A stretch of DNA of 64,000 bases. Source: Budorcas taxicolor. Its lineage: Eukaryota; Chordata; Mammalia; Artiodactyla; Bovidae. Below, piece by piece: positions 12,101 through 24,100 of this stretch (position 1 is the stretch's first letter; each line of letters begins with the position of its first letter). The stretch is from NCBI RefSeq assembly GCF_023091745.1, contig NC_068910.1, positions 4,500,272 to 4,564,271 on the forward strand, read 5' to 3'. A model generated the notes under the pieces. That model ran no database searches and was not told the DNA's origin. It saw only the letters and a program-made list of their open reading frames with translations. The position numbers and the translations under genes were made by a program.

Positions 12101-15100
12101 GTGGGGGCTGTTTATCAGCCCCAATTGACAGGTAAAGAGACGAGGCTCAGAGAGGCAGAGTGACTTGCCCGAGGTCACACAGCCTGTGAGCGGGACAGCT
12201 GGAGTCACAGCCAGGCCCAAGTGGGTCTCCTGAGCCCCCAGCGGAGCTCTGGGACACTAGAGAACCACTGAGCAATGCGGGCTGTGCAAGCCTCAGGCTC
12301 TCAGGCCCAGGCAGGAGTGCAGGGTGGGTCCCCAGGGCATACAAGCTGGTTCTGGGGCTTCTGTCTGGGACCTTATAGTACAGAAGTGGGGCGGGGGGTG
12401 GGGTAGATGTGCACAGGCCCCACCTCCTGCTAAACAGGCCCCTGGAGAGTTGATTCAACATGTCTAATAAGAGCAAGGCCACCCGCCACCATCTAGGGGC
12501 GCAGACTGTATCCCAGACAGCCCTGCAGGGCTCTGCATGCATCTTCTCAGCAAAACCTCGGCCCCGCCTTCTGCAACCGGGCCTGTGCTTCACGGAAGGA
12601 CCCTGAGGCTGAGAAAGGGCAGGTGAGTGGGTGCTGGGGGGCAGAGCCACGGGCATGCGGATACCCCGAGGGTGTGGTGCCAGCCCAGAGGAGCGGCTCC
12701 ATAGTGAGGTGCGGAGTGAGCAAGCCGGCAGAGAGGCGGGGTTGGGACCTGAGAGACAGTGTGTGTCAGGGAGTGGTGGGGGGATACCCAAGCACTGGAT
12801 GGAGCCCCCCAAGGCTGCGTCCCACCCACTGTGGCCATGTGAGGTTGGGGGGCGCCTCCCACCTGTCATGGGGTCAGGGCTGTCCAGGAACCGGGACGGC
12901 CGCCCCTTCAGCTGGAGGCTGAGCGGAAATACCTGGCTCTTCTGGGTCGTGTGCAGCTGCAAAAGACGGGGAAATGCGTGACGGGTGTGGACGCTGTCTG
13001 GGTCTCTGTTGGGGGGAGGGCACATCGGGGGATAGACGAGGGCAGGGCCGTTGGGAGCAAGGGGACCCTAAAGGGGAGGCAGAAAGGAAGGCGTGTATGT
13101 ATCTGGACTCGGGCTGGCCTGCCCTTCCCCTCCACCCCGCTACGCCCGCCGTGACGCCCTGTCGCTCACCACCACTTGTTTGCAGCGTACGGCCGATTCA
13201 TTCACCCACACAGCCTCGAAGGTCTCCTCCAGACCGAAGCTACACTCCAGGGCTGCACCCTGCAGGACACGGGGGTCAGGGGGCGTCCAGGCAGCACCCA
13301 CTGCCCCCTACCTTCTTCAGGATGCCAGAGACTGCTGTCCGGAGGAGTGGGCGGGGGCTCTCTCCCTGGACTACGTCTCCTCCAGAATGTTCCTTCCTGG
13401 CCCAACGTCTGACAGAGGCGGGGACGGGCACGGGGTGGGGGGGGGTACACACGAACACCCAGAACTCTGGCCTTGTGCTCTCACACCACTAAAAACCTCA
13501 CCGACAACTTCCAGTGGCCTAACCCCGGGGCCTTTCACTCCGCTGGTAAAGCCCCGACTCTTCGGCACGAATGACACTTACAAGGTTCATCCCAGGAGAC
13601 TCCGCCTGCCCTGCAGCCTCAAAACCCCCCACGGCCTGGGATCAGTCACACAGGATGCGGGTTGACAACGCACACGCCGTCTTGCCCTCAGCCTCTGTCC
13701 AAGTCCATACTTCCACCCCAGCAAACCTCAACACAGCCTTCAAAATCCAGCTCAAACATTCCATGTTCCAACAGCCTTCCCAGACCGCCCCTCACCCAAA
13801 TCACAGGGACACCCCTCACTTGAGCGTCCATCCATTTGGCAATGAATATTAGGGTGTGTGCTGGGGGGCTTCATTAAGCTCCGACAGCCTTCCCCAACCT
13901 GCTCCCCTATCCCCTGCCCAGGCTCTGTCTATACCTGTCTCTCCACCCACTGGGGAGGAGGTGGGGGGGCTGGGTTTCGGGCCCTCTGACACCTCCGGGA
14001 AGATGGCAGTTGAAAGAGCGCAGGCTCAACCTTAACACAGGCCCACTCAGGTCCGAATTCCACCTCTGCAACCTCCTAGCTGTGTGACTCTGTGCAGGCG
14101 GCTCCTCCTCTGAGCTGTGTGGGTCTCTAAACTCAGCAATGCAAAGAGACCCCCCTACTCTACAGACTCTAAGGAGACTGGACACCATGTGTCTTTAGTG
14201 GGTTGCACGCTGTGGGCGCCTAATATATGCTGGCTGTGATCAGTATGCAGGAAATGCTCAATAAATGCTTTGTTTGGGGGGAAAAAATAAGCAGGGCCAA
14301 TTCCCCAATGCCATCTTGCCCTCAGCCCAGCACAGGCCCCCCGGGAGCAGCCATCAGTATATATTTGCTGAGTGAACAAACCCAAGTTTCAAGAGGGCTA
14401 GGCTAGCTGCGTGGCAGGACTTCTTGTTTATGTCCCTGTCGTTGGTAGATACATTACCCTGAGGAGAAGGCAGGTCAGCCACCCCCTGGCCCTGCCCCTC
14501 CCCGCTTCACTACGAAACTAACACAGGGAAGTGGCTGTTGACAGGCTGAGAGCTCCTGTATCCCTGCCACACTGAGCTGGGTCTCCTGAGCGTCTGGGCT
14601 CATGGTAGCCGGCCAGCCTGTCTGGGGCTCTGCCGAGGGTGAGCTCCGTGGATCGGGCTGCTGCAGAGCCCAGGCAGAGTCAGAAACAGGCCCAGGGGAA
14701 GGCAGGCCAGGATCACCAAGGCCCCAGGAAGGCAGACGGGGGCCCCTCAATTACACTCTGCTCAAAAGCAGGAGGCAGGACCCACACTCAAGCCCTGGGC
14801 CTTCCTGACCCAGGCTCCGGCAGCCCAGGGGAGCAGCATGGCCTTCCCCTCCTCTGAATGCCCCGGAAGCTCTGCCCCGACCACCATGGGGAGGAGCCCC
14901 AGGACCGAGGGCACAGCCCCCCCGCCAGCTCCAGGACCAAGGGCACAGCCCCCCATCCCTTCACAGGGCAGCATCCCCTGCCATGACGAGGCTCCCCGGC
15001 ACGTGGCCCCCACATGTGAGAAGTCGTCAAGGGCCCCAGCTCCCCTGTGGAAGCGACAGATGGCGAGTCCCTGAGAGCTGGGGAGGGGGTGGCTGGCACA

Positions 15101-18100
15101 CATCCAGGACTCGTCAACGCTTCCGACCCAGGACACTCCTCCAGGAGGGACCCAGTAAGGGGAGGCCTCCATTCCCCCAGCCCAGATGGGTGGCGAGGGT
15201 GTGGGGGGTGGCACGCAGGCAGGGAAGGCTGGTGGTGGGGAAGAGACTGGACAAGGAGTCCAGGGCTAGGGTGCGAGTCTAGCCCGATGCCGTGTCCCTG
15301 GAGGCGTCTGCTTCCCCTCCTGCTTTTCCCATCGGGATGATGGGGATGGGGCGGCCAAGGGGGTCTTGGGCCATTTTCCAGGGAAGACGTGTAGGCCTCA
15401 AACTAGGGGTGGGGTATGTCCAGGGTCACAACCCAGCCTGGGAGCAGGGCAGGGTGGACATGGACAAAGTCACCCGTGGGCTGCAGCACTGGGCAGGGGC
15501 TGGGCCTGTTGGGGGGGCGTGACAGGGGAGAGGGTCTGGGGTCCTGGCCAGACCCTCCTTTCCTGCAGGAGCTAGGGGCAGCTGGCTGTCCCCAAGGCCT
15601 GTGCCCACCACCCACCTTCCTTCCCCCTACCTCCGTGCAACCAGGGCAGGGCTTTCTCCAACAGAGCCCAGAAACTCCGAGGAAGAAAACCGAAGCATGG
15701 GACTTCCCAGGTGGACTAGTGGCTAAGACTCTGAGCTCCCCATGGAGGGGGTCTGGGTTTAATCTCTGGTCAGGGAACTAGATCCCACATGCCGCAACTA
15801 GAGATCCTGCACGCTGCAACTAAGACCCAGGCAACCAAATAAATACATAAGTGGAAAAGCAAAGCATGGGCGGTGGGCCCCGCCCCCGCTTACCTGGAAG
15901 AAGGCGGCACTGGCCAGGTGCACAGGGATGCTCTGGGAGCCGCCAGTAGGCATGGGGGCCAGGGGGGAGGGCAGGATCTGCGGGCACTCCTGAGGGCTCT
16001 GCAGTCAAAACGCAAGGAAGCAGGGCTGACCCTGGGGTGTTCCAGAGGAGACGGGATTCACAACCACCCCAGCCAGCCAGTGCCGTCCCATCTCCCTGGG
16101 GAGGCGCTGGGCAGCCTACGCAGACAGGAAACGCTGCTAATAAAACGACAGCCACATCCACCGCCTCGCACACACCATCTCACCTGATCCTACGAGCGGG
16201 AAGGTGTGTTGGCCCCATTTCACAGACGAGACTGAGGCACGGTAAGAGGCAGTAACCTGCCCAGTGGAATCCCCATGGCCACTCCACGGAGAGCCTCTTA
16301 GGGAAGACCTCCCCGGCTCTGGGCCTCATCTTTTCCCAGCTGTAAAATGAGGCGCCGCACTCACTCTCTGAGGCTCCCTCCAGCTCTGGAATTCCAGTTT
16401 CCAGATGGACAAACGATGAATGATTCACAAAAGAGGAAACCGCAGACTTCAGAGCGGCCCATGAGAAACAGGGTGTGAGGCTGCACACCCCTCCCCACTG
16501 CCTGGACGCGTCACGGGCCCCGAGCAGGGAGCCTGGGCATCTGCATTCCCGTGTCAGATGCAGAGTCAGTTGTTCAGTCACTCGGTCGTGTCTGACTCTC
16601 TGCGACCCCCGGGACTGCAGCGCGCCAGGCTTCCCTGTCCCTCACTACCTCCTGGAGTGTGCTCAAACTCAAGTCCATGCCAACCAACCAGCTCATCCTC
16701 TGCCACCCCCTTCTCCTCCTTCCTTCAATCTTTCCCGGGTTCTTGGGCCAGAGACTGCGGCCTGAAACTGAGGACCAAGGTGAGAGATGGGGACCCGGGG
16801 TCTTTTCTCAGCATTGCTCAGCAGACAAGGAGCTCCTTGAGGGGACGCTTAGAGGCCCAGTGTGAAACCAGAGCTTGAGGGACACCAATGCTTCATTTAT
16901 TATCATTGACCACGGTCATAAATAGCGACAGGGTAGCGACGGTGGTTAGCGGCCAGCACCCACAGCCCTCCGCGTGCACCTGGAAAGTTCCAAGCACCCT
17001 GTGCTGTATTAATTCACCAAACCCTCCTCCCAAATGCCCTGTGAGGTGGGTACCGCCGTTATACCCACTTGACAGACTGGAACACTGAGGCACAGAGAAA
17101 CAGAGTGGCGTGCCCAGGACGGGGCGGGCAGCACAGTGGGCTCTAGCGGCGCAGACCCTGCTGCAGACCCCCAGGCCAGACACCGTGCCCAGACGATGAG
17201 CTTCCCTGGGAGCGCTGCCTGCTGCCGACCACACGGGCCAAGGAGGCTGCCCAGCCCGGCCACCACCGCAGGGCTGCAAGGCAGGAGCTGGCGTCCGGCT
17301 TGCTGTGTGACACGCAAGGCCGTCCCTCCCCTGAGCAGCCGTCCTGAGCCGTCCCATGTGTAAGCCCCGTGGAATTTCGGGGAATGGAACCCACATGTTT
17401 CCAATCGGGTTTCACCGCCGCTGCCAGCCCGCTTCACAGCTGGCCGGGGGCCCTGCGGCTGCGACCCTGGCTCCGGCCCAGCCGAGGGGAGGTGGCCAGC
17501 AGGGGCTGGAGGCGTGCGGGTCCAGAGGAAACAATGTGGGACCATCCCGGAGGGCCCAACTCTCCTTGATCCTCATAACCCACCGTGGATGCACTCTCCA
17601 GAGTGGGCAAGTCTGGGAGAGTGTGGGTGAGCCTCTGCGCTCTTCCAGGGCCGCCCCCAGGGTCACTCATCTCCCCTGGGGACAGCTGATCCAAGAGTGC
17701 CTGCCTCTCCCTGCCCCCCAGGCCTGTGGTATGGGAGGACTGACCCTCCTCCCTAGCCCCAGGGATGGGCAGGCACCCAGGCCTGTCCTGGGCTCAGCGA
17801 TTGGTTTGGGGAGTGGATGTGATCCAGTTCCCCTGGAAAACTTCCACAGAACCAACAAGAAGGAGGGTCTCCTGGGATTGCTGGGGATCAGGACTCCACC
17901 CGGGCCAAAGGGGAGGGCCTGCCGGAGCGCCTGAGGCCACTCGGAGGGGCGGGGAAGCCCTGGTGACGAAGGCAGTGCTTCCGGATCCAGCTGAGCCCGA
18001 AGGGATGCCGCCCCTGGGACTCTGCACTCACAAAGGCTGACTGCCTCTGCTGGGGCCGTGGCCGGCGGTTCACAGAGAACCACGGCCTCCTTGTCCCGTC

Positions 18101-21100
18101 CCAAGCCAAACCATTCAAGCCTCAGAGACAAGCTGAGTGGCTTCTCCTCCTTGGCAAGAGTATAGCCTCCAGGCTCAGGAAACCACGGCCCGACTCTGGG
18201 CAGAGTCGAGAAGGCGGGAGAACAGGAGCTGGGGGGACAGCGAGGTGGGAGCCCCAGGAAGCCCAGATGTCAGCCCAGCGCGTGCGGGCCACGGCGAGGC
18301 CTCGCCTGACTCCACGCTGGAGCTCACAGACTCCCCCAAGGTCTTTCCACATGCATGGGTTCAGAGCTTGCGACCCAACCCAGCGGAGCACCAAGTGGCC
18401 CCACTGAAACCACCCGACCTGCTCCCTCCCTGCCTTTCTGAGTCGCCCTGCCCCGCTTCTATAAACTGCCCCCACGTTCCCACCAACTGCCCTCTCCACC
18501 AGCTCCTAACGAAGCCACCTTCGTAGAGGTGCCCATCCAGGGAGCCTGACCCCGGCACCCGCCCAAACCCTCACCGCCTAAGGTCACCCCACCTTGCGGA
18601 AGCCACCTCCTCCAGGACAACTGGAAGGGGCGGACGTAGTGGCCTTCTCCACTCCCCTCCCCTCCTTGGAAAAAAGCTGCAGCCCTCCTCGCAGCATCCT
18701 GTACCCCCTACTTCCTTCCTCTGGGGCCCATGAGGCAACAGGAAGTCAGGAGACATAGTCCCTGGCTCACGCCTGCCCCTAGACCCCTCTCCAGCCTGGC
18801 CCGAGCCCTGAGGCCTCCACGACTGACCGACCGGCTGGCTCCAAATTAAATGCTGGATTAAGCAGCAGGCCAGACCCAGGCGGGAGCGGCCTCTTCTCCC
18901 TCTGGACTACCATAATCCTCTGAGACAGGCCCTCTCTGTGCCCCCAACGCATCTCTGACCCGCAGGCCTCAGCAAGGTGGGGCGGGGAGGGGGTGTATCC
19001 CTGGGGGTGCTGGTCCAGAAACACTTCCAGGCTGGTGAGCTCCTATGCGTCTGCCAGAACCTGGCAGAAGGTTCCCCTCCTGGAGAAGTCCTCCCAGCTG
19101 AGGGGCCACCCACAGCGTGTTGGGTACGGAGCTGGTGTCGCTCCGGATCCCCCTTTGAGACAGGCCCCCTTTCACAGACGGGAAGACGGGCACAGAGAGG
19201 TGTGGCGGCCTGCCCAGGGTCACACAGCCACGACTCACGCCTCAGGCTCTTGCATCCATGATGGGGAGGGCAGAACTGTGTCTGATCGGCTGCTTCCCCA
19301 GTGGGCACCAGGTTGCTTCCTAGGGATGCAGGCTAGACCTCAGTGACCTCTCCCTGCTGGGAGCCAGGGGTTACGCTGACTACCTCAACTGTGCCATTTG
19401 GAAAATGAGTGGGAACTCCTCTTTCCTGGAGAGACGAGCTGCAGGCAAGAACCTGGTACCTCACCCTGATCCTCTCACGGCCCTGATACGAGACGGAAGA
19501 TCCAGCGGGCGGGCCTGACGGGGGATGAGCTGGCATATGACCTGGCACCATCCCGGGCCAGCCAACCCAGCCTGGCACCCAACGCAGTCCAGCCATCCCA
19601 CCTCAACCAGTCTCGGGAGTCCTGCCCAGTCGTCCCTGGCACAAGGCTGGGACGGCCATAGAAGCTCTATGGTAAAGACGTGAAGCCACCCCGCAAGTGA
19701 CCACAGTCAAACCAGCCAGCGGCAAGGTACGTGGCACCTCGGCCTGTGTCTCTGCCCGTCCCCGCCCTCCCCAACACGCCCGCCCCGTGTAACTGATGGC
19801 ATGCTGTCCCCTAGCTCAGGGCGCCATCAGGCCAGCCAAACAGGAGGACCTGGGAACCTGCGGCTCTGGAGGTCACTCGCTTTCTCCACCCAGCGAGAGC
19901 CACAGCAATCCCCGGCCCTGGGGCCCCAGTGCCTGTGGGAGACGGAGGCTGGGGTCTTTCGGCCCAGCCCCTGACTTGGGGAAGCGGGGAGAACATGGGC
20001 TGCCAACAAGAGGGATTTTGATTCAAGGCCTGGTACTCCCTGACCTGCGAGGGTTGCGGAAAACTTTGAAGATAAAATTGAAAATCAGTATGATGTGCAA
20101 GAAGGGGCCTTGTCCTAAAAGGCTGGAAGTGCAAACAGGCGCAGGCTTTCTGGGGGTCAGCTGAGCTAAAAGTATGGGCTTTCACCCCAAAATGCCATGT
20201 TGAAGAACTGGTCTCCAGGGGACAGTCAAGGCCATGCAATGCCCTGCACGTATCAGAACACAAAAAAGAAAGAGGCGCGCTCAGCACGTCCGACAACAGC
20301 GGATTGGAGGGGCTTCCCTGGTGGCTCAGATGGTGAAGAATCTGCCTGCAATGCAGGAGACCCGGGTTCAATCCCCGGGTTGGGAAGAACCCCTGGAGAA
20401 GAGAATGGCAACAGGGGATTGGTCACATGCACTGTGACGAGCCCAGCACGGCGGCTGTTAAAGTCGGAGCCAAAGAAGACACTGTAACGACACGGAAATG
20501 TTCTCAACGTGCTAAATGAAAAAAAAAAAAAAGAACAGTGGAGGCAGAGGGCACCCCTGGGCCTGGCTTACCGTGGGATTTGGCGAGGCCTCACACCGAG
20601 ACTGGTTGGAGACACAGGCGTGCTGCTGGGCGCACCAGAAACAGGGCCACTGTGCCGACAGGCAGCTGGTGCAACTGAAAGACAGGGGGGGCTCCCCTCA
20701 GCTACCTGGCCCCCCATCCCTGTGCCCAGCAGCGGGGACCCAGGACACAGATCCCAGCACAGTGAAACCAGGTCTTGCTCAACATCAGAGCTGTCCAGAG
20801 GGGCTGGGCATTTTGTAAGGTAATGAGCTCCCCAGTGCAGGAGGTATGTAAGGAGGAGACAGGCAAGCAGGGCCTCCAGGGGGCTAATCAAAGCACTTTT
20901 CTGAGCGTCGACTAGCCTGGGTGCTCACAGACGTCGGGCACACTGGGTGATGAGAGTTTGTTGCACAAATGAGCCGTCAGGTGAATAGCCAAGGGTCCCG
21001 TCTGTGTCTGTGACACCACCATTTTTCTTGAGGAGCTTCCCCGAGAGCAAAGCCTCCTGCCCCCACCGGCAGCTAGTCCCGACACCCCACTCACGCTGTG

Positions 21101-24100
21101 TGTGGGTACACCTGCCCAACCCGGCCGCAGTCGTAGATGGTGAAGCTGGCCCTGACGATGCTCTGCCCCTGGACCCTCACCGACATCTCGACGGTCACGT
21201 GGTCTGGAACAGAGCAGGGCGTCCAGGGAGAGAAGGACAAGGGGACACGGGGGGCCCACCGACACCAGCAGCTGTGCCGTCAGGAGCCCCCACGCCTGAG
21301 AGTCCACCGTCCGAGGGCCCCATCAGCCGCCCCTGCACCCCGGGCCAAGAGGCGCCTACCTTGGTGGGGCGGGAAGGGCGGGAACTGATCCCTGGGCAGG
21401 AGGTTGCAGTAGGCGAGCTGGTGGCCGAAGGCTGGGCCCGGGACCCGAGCCACCGTGCGGACGCCGCGGCCGTAGTCACAGGCCATCTCCATGCCGCTGA
21501 GGCCCGGCAGGCTCCCCGAGATCTGCAGGATCATACCCTGGAGGCCAGGGACCCTTACCTGGGGGTGCGGGGGGTGGCGGAGGCCACGCCACGCACCGCC
21601 CCACCCCCACCCCGGAACCTGGGGAGAAGAGGTTGGTCAGTAGCCTTGACTCCAGGGCCACAGGGATGAGGGCCTCAGTTTCCCCCTCTGCAGAGTGAAA
21701 CTGACCATCTTGCAGGAGCCAGAGGCCATGTACAACCCAGCCCCTGACCTTGGATGCTAGCCTCTTAACACTCTCTCAGTCATGAGTCTTGCCCCCACCC
21801 CAGGGCCTTGCAATGGTGGATCCCTCTGCCCAGATGCTCCCGCTGGCTTCCTATCGCTGCTTGGATGTTATCTTGCAGTGAGCCCCCCGCCACCCCGACC
21901 TGATCTAAAATGTCAATACTAGCCCCTGCCAGGCTGCGTGCTCTGTTCCCTGTCCTCTGCTTGGCTTCCTTCTTCTCCACAGCACTTATCAGCATCTTGG
22001 CATTCTATCTTGTTTCCGCTCTCTCCTCTGGGAGTGTGTCCACCCCTCAAGGGCCAGCGGTTGCCTCTCTTGTTCGCTGCTGTGTCCCAAAGTCCAGGGC
22101 TGTACATGGCACAGAGTAGGTGCTCAGCAACACCTACTGTTATTGATGAATGACTGAATGAATGGATGGATGGACAAAGCCCCGGACTGCCTGCTTGACC
22201 AGACGACGTATGTGCAGGATTATGATGTGTAACGACGGGGAGCGGGGAGCACGGGAGCCCCAGCTCCTGTCGGTCATCAGAACCATCACGTGACAGACGA
22301 GGACGTCTGCCCCAGAGAAGTCTCTGAGGGCAGGACTGGGGTGGAGGGCACCCAAGCCTGTCTGCCCCTCAGCTCCTGCTCCCTGGAATCCCCTGCACCG
22401 AGGCTGTCTGCTACAGGTAAGCAGGGAGCCAGCTGCGGCAGGCCTAGGCATTCCTGGACATGGATTGTGGGGCCAGGGGGGCAGCTACTTGAATTCAACT
22501 CCCAGCTTGGGCACTTCCTCACTGTATAATCTTGAACAAGTCACTTTACCGCTCTGTGTCTCAGTTTCCCCATCTGTATGATGAGGATGTTAAGAGCACC
22601 CAGGCACTGGTCTCATCATCTGCCTCCAGGTCCCTGGGGCGCCACACCCAGGAGGCTCCACCTGTCGGGTCTGGGTGCCAGGGGAAGGGCTGCTCTCTAC
22701 CCGCATCCCTGAGCCCGGAGCTGGGGTCCTGGCCCCACCAGACTCACCGGGTACTCCTGGTGCACGTTGATCTCAGCCGGCAGGACGGTCATGGCGGGGC
22801 AGCGGCTGGGGCCCGCGCTGGCACTGGTCCAGAAGTGTGGCTGGCTGGAGTTGGCGCAGTCCTGCCGCAGAGTGCACCTGGGACGCCCGGCGCAGGTCAG
22901 GGTCTGGGGTGCCCCCACCCCCGAGGCCTCCCGGGCCCAGCCTGTGCCCCAGGGGCCTCACCGCGTCTCCAGGGTGCACCAGCCGCAGTAGGCATCGGCC
23001 GCGCCCACGCAGTCCCCGCAGGTGGTGTGCGCGGCGCACGCGGCAACCTTCACCCTGGCCATCTGGAGACAGGCAGGGGGGCCCAGCTTAGCGGGGGAGG
23101 GGCAGCCAGGTGAGGGCTGGGAGAGGCTGGGGAAACTGAGGCTGTCACGGCGTGGGGGGTGCAGGGAACAAGGCTTCCCTGCAGAGGCCAAGGCAGGCCT
23201 GAAGGGAGGGGGCGACGCTTCCGGCAGGAGCAGCCGCTCTCGTGCAGAGGCAAGGGGGGCTGGGGCTCAGCGCATCCTGGGGCTTCGTCAGGCTGAGGCC
23301 CGGCCATACCTGGTGGGACGTCATCAGATACAGGTAACCAGGGTCCACGGGGTCAAACTGCATCACGTGGTGCACAGGCTCCCCGTATGCCACCGTCACC
23401 ACCTTCCGGCTCACCACCTGCATGCTCTCATTCAGGTTGATCTGGGGGGGGTGCGGAGGGGGCTGGCCGTCAGGGGATGGGGCACCAGGAGGGCGTCCCC
23501 AGGTAGGGGCAGGCTGGGGACCGGCCCTGTGGGGGGCGGGCGGGCTGCCCTAAGCTTGGGAGTCTCAGCCTCGGGCCCTTCCAGGACTGGCGGTGGCAGC
23601 CGGCCCCCACACTTTGTCCTCTGTTGTGCGCCCCTCCCCCCAGGAACCCCCACTCCCTGCCCTCACCAGCACGTCCTACCCTGGTATGCACAGGGCCGGG
23701 CTTCACAGTTAAGAAAACATTCTCTGGGAGGCTGTGGGCATCATGCCAGGGAGTGGGGACCTGGGTTTGAATTCTGGCCTTGACATTTACAAGCTGCACA
23801 GGCCCGAGCCATGCGAGTCACTTCCCCTCTCTGAGCTCACGGGGCTGAGGATGGCACCCGCCCCGCGGGGCCGTGGGGCGTGCTGGGGAAGAGGCAGGCG
23901 AAGCGCTGCTGGGGCCAGGCCCCGGAGAGGCGGCAGGCCCACTGGTCTCACCCCTCCCCTCTCACACGCCCATCTCACAGATGAGGAAACTGAGGCCCAG
24001 AGGAGCCAAGGGACTTGGCAAGAGTCCTAAAAGGAAGATGCCTCAGGGTCACGATGGAGGTCTAGGTCCATCTGACCCCAGATCCAAGGCTGGGGTCCAA

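Larger units (their letters stand above)
13260..15893 (-). other. PLXND1: PLXND1 intron 9
   Basis: 2.6 kb. Contains a MIR at 14050-14275 and a CHR-2-like SINE at 15698-15855 that ends only about 40 bp from exon 9. The remainder appears unique. Confidence 0.82.
15999..20571 (-). other. PLXND1: PLXND1 intron 8
   Basis: 4.6 kb. Three MIR minus-strand copies, a BovB 3' fragment and a Bov-tA are listed separately. The block 17130-19140 is GC-rich unique DNA without recognisable repeats or exons. Confidence 0.82.

Noticed and set aside
12147..13025. 292-codon minus-strand frame
   Set aside because: Only its part at 12863-12956 is coding (exon 11); the rest is intron read past the donor.
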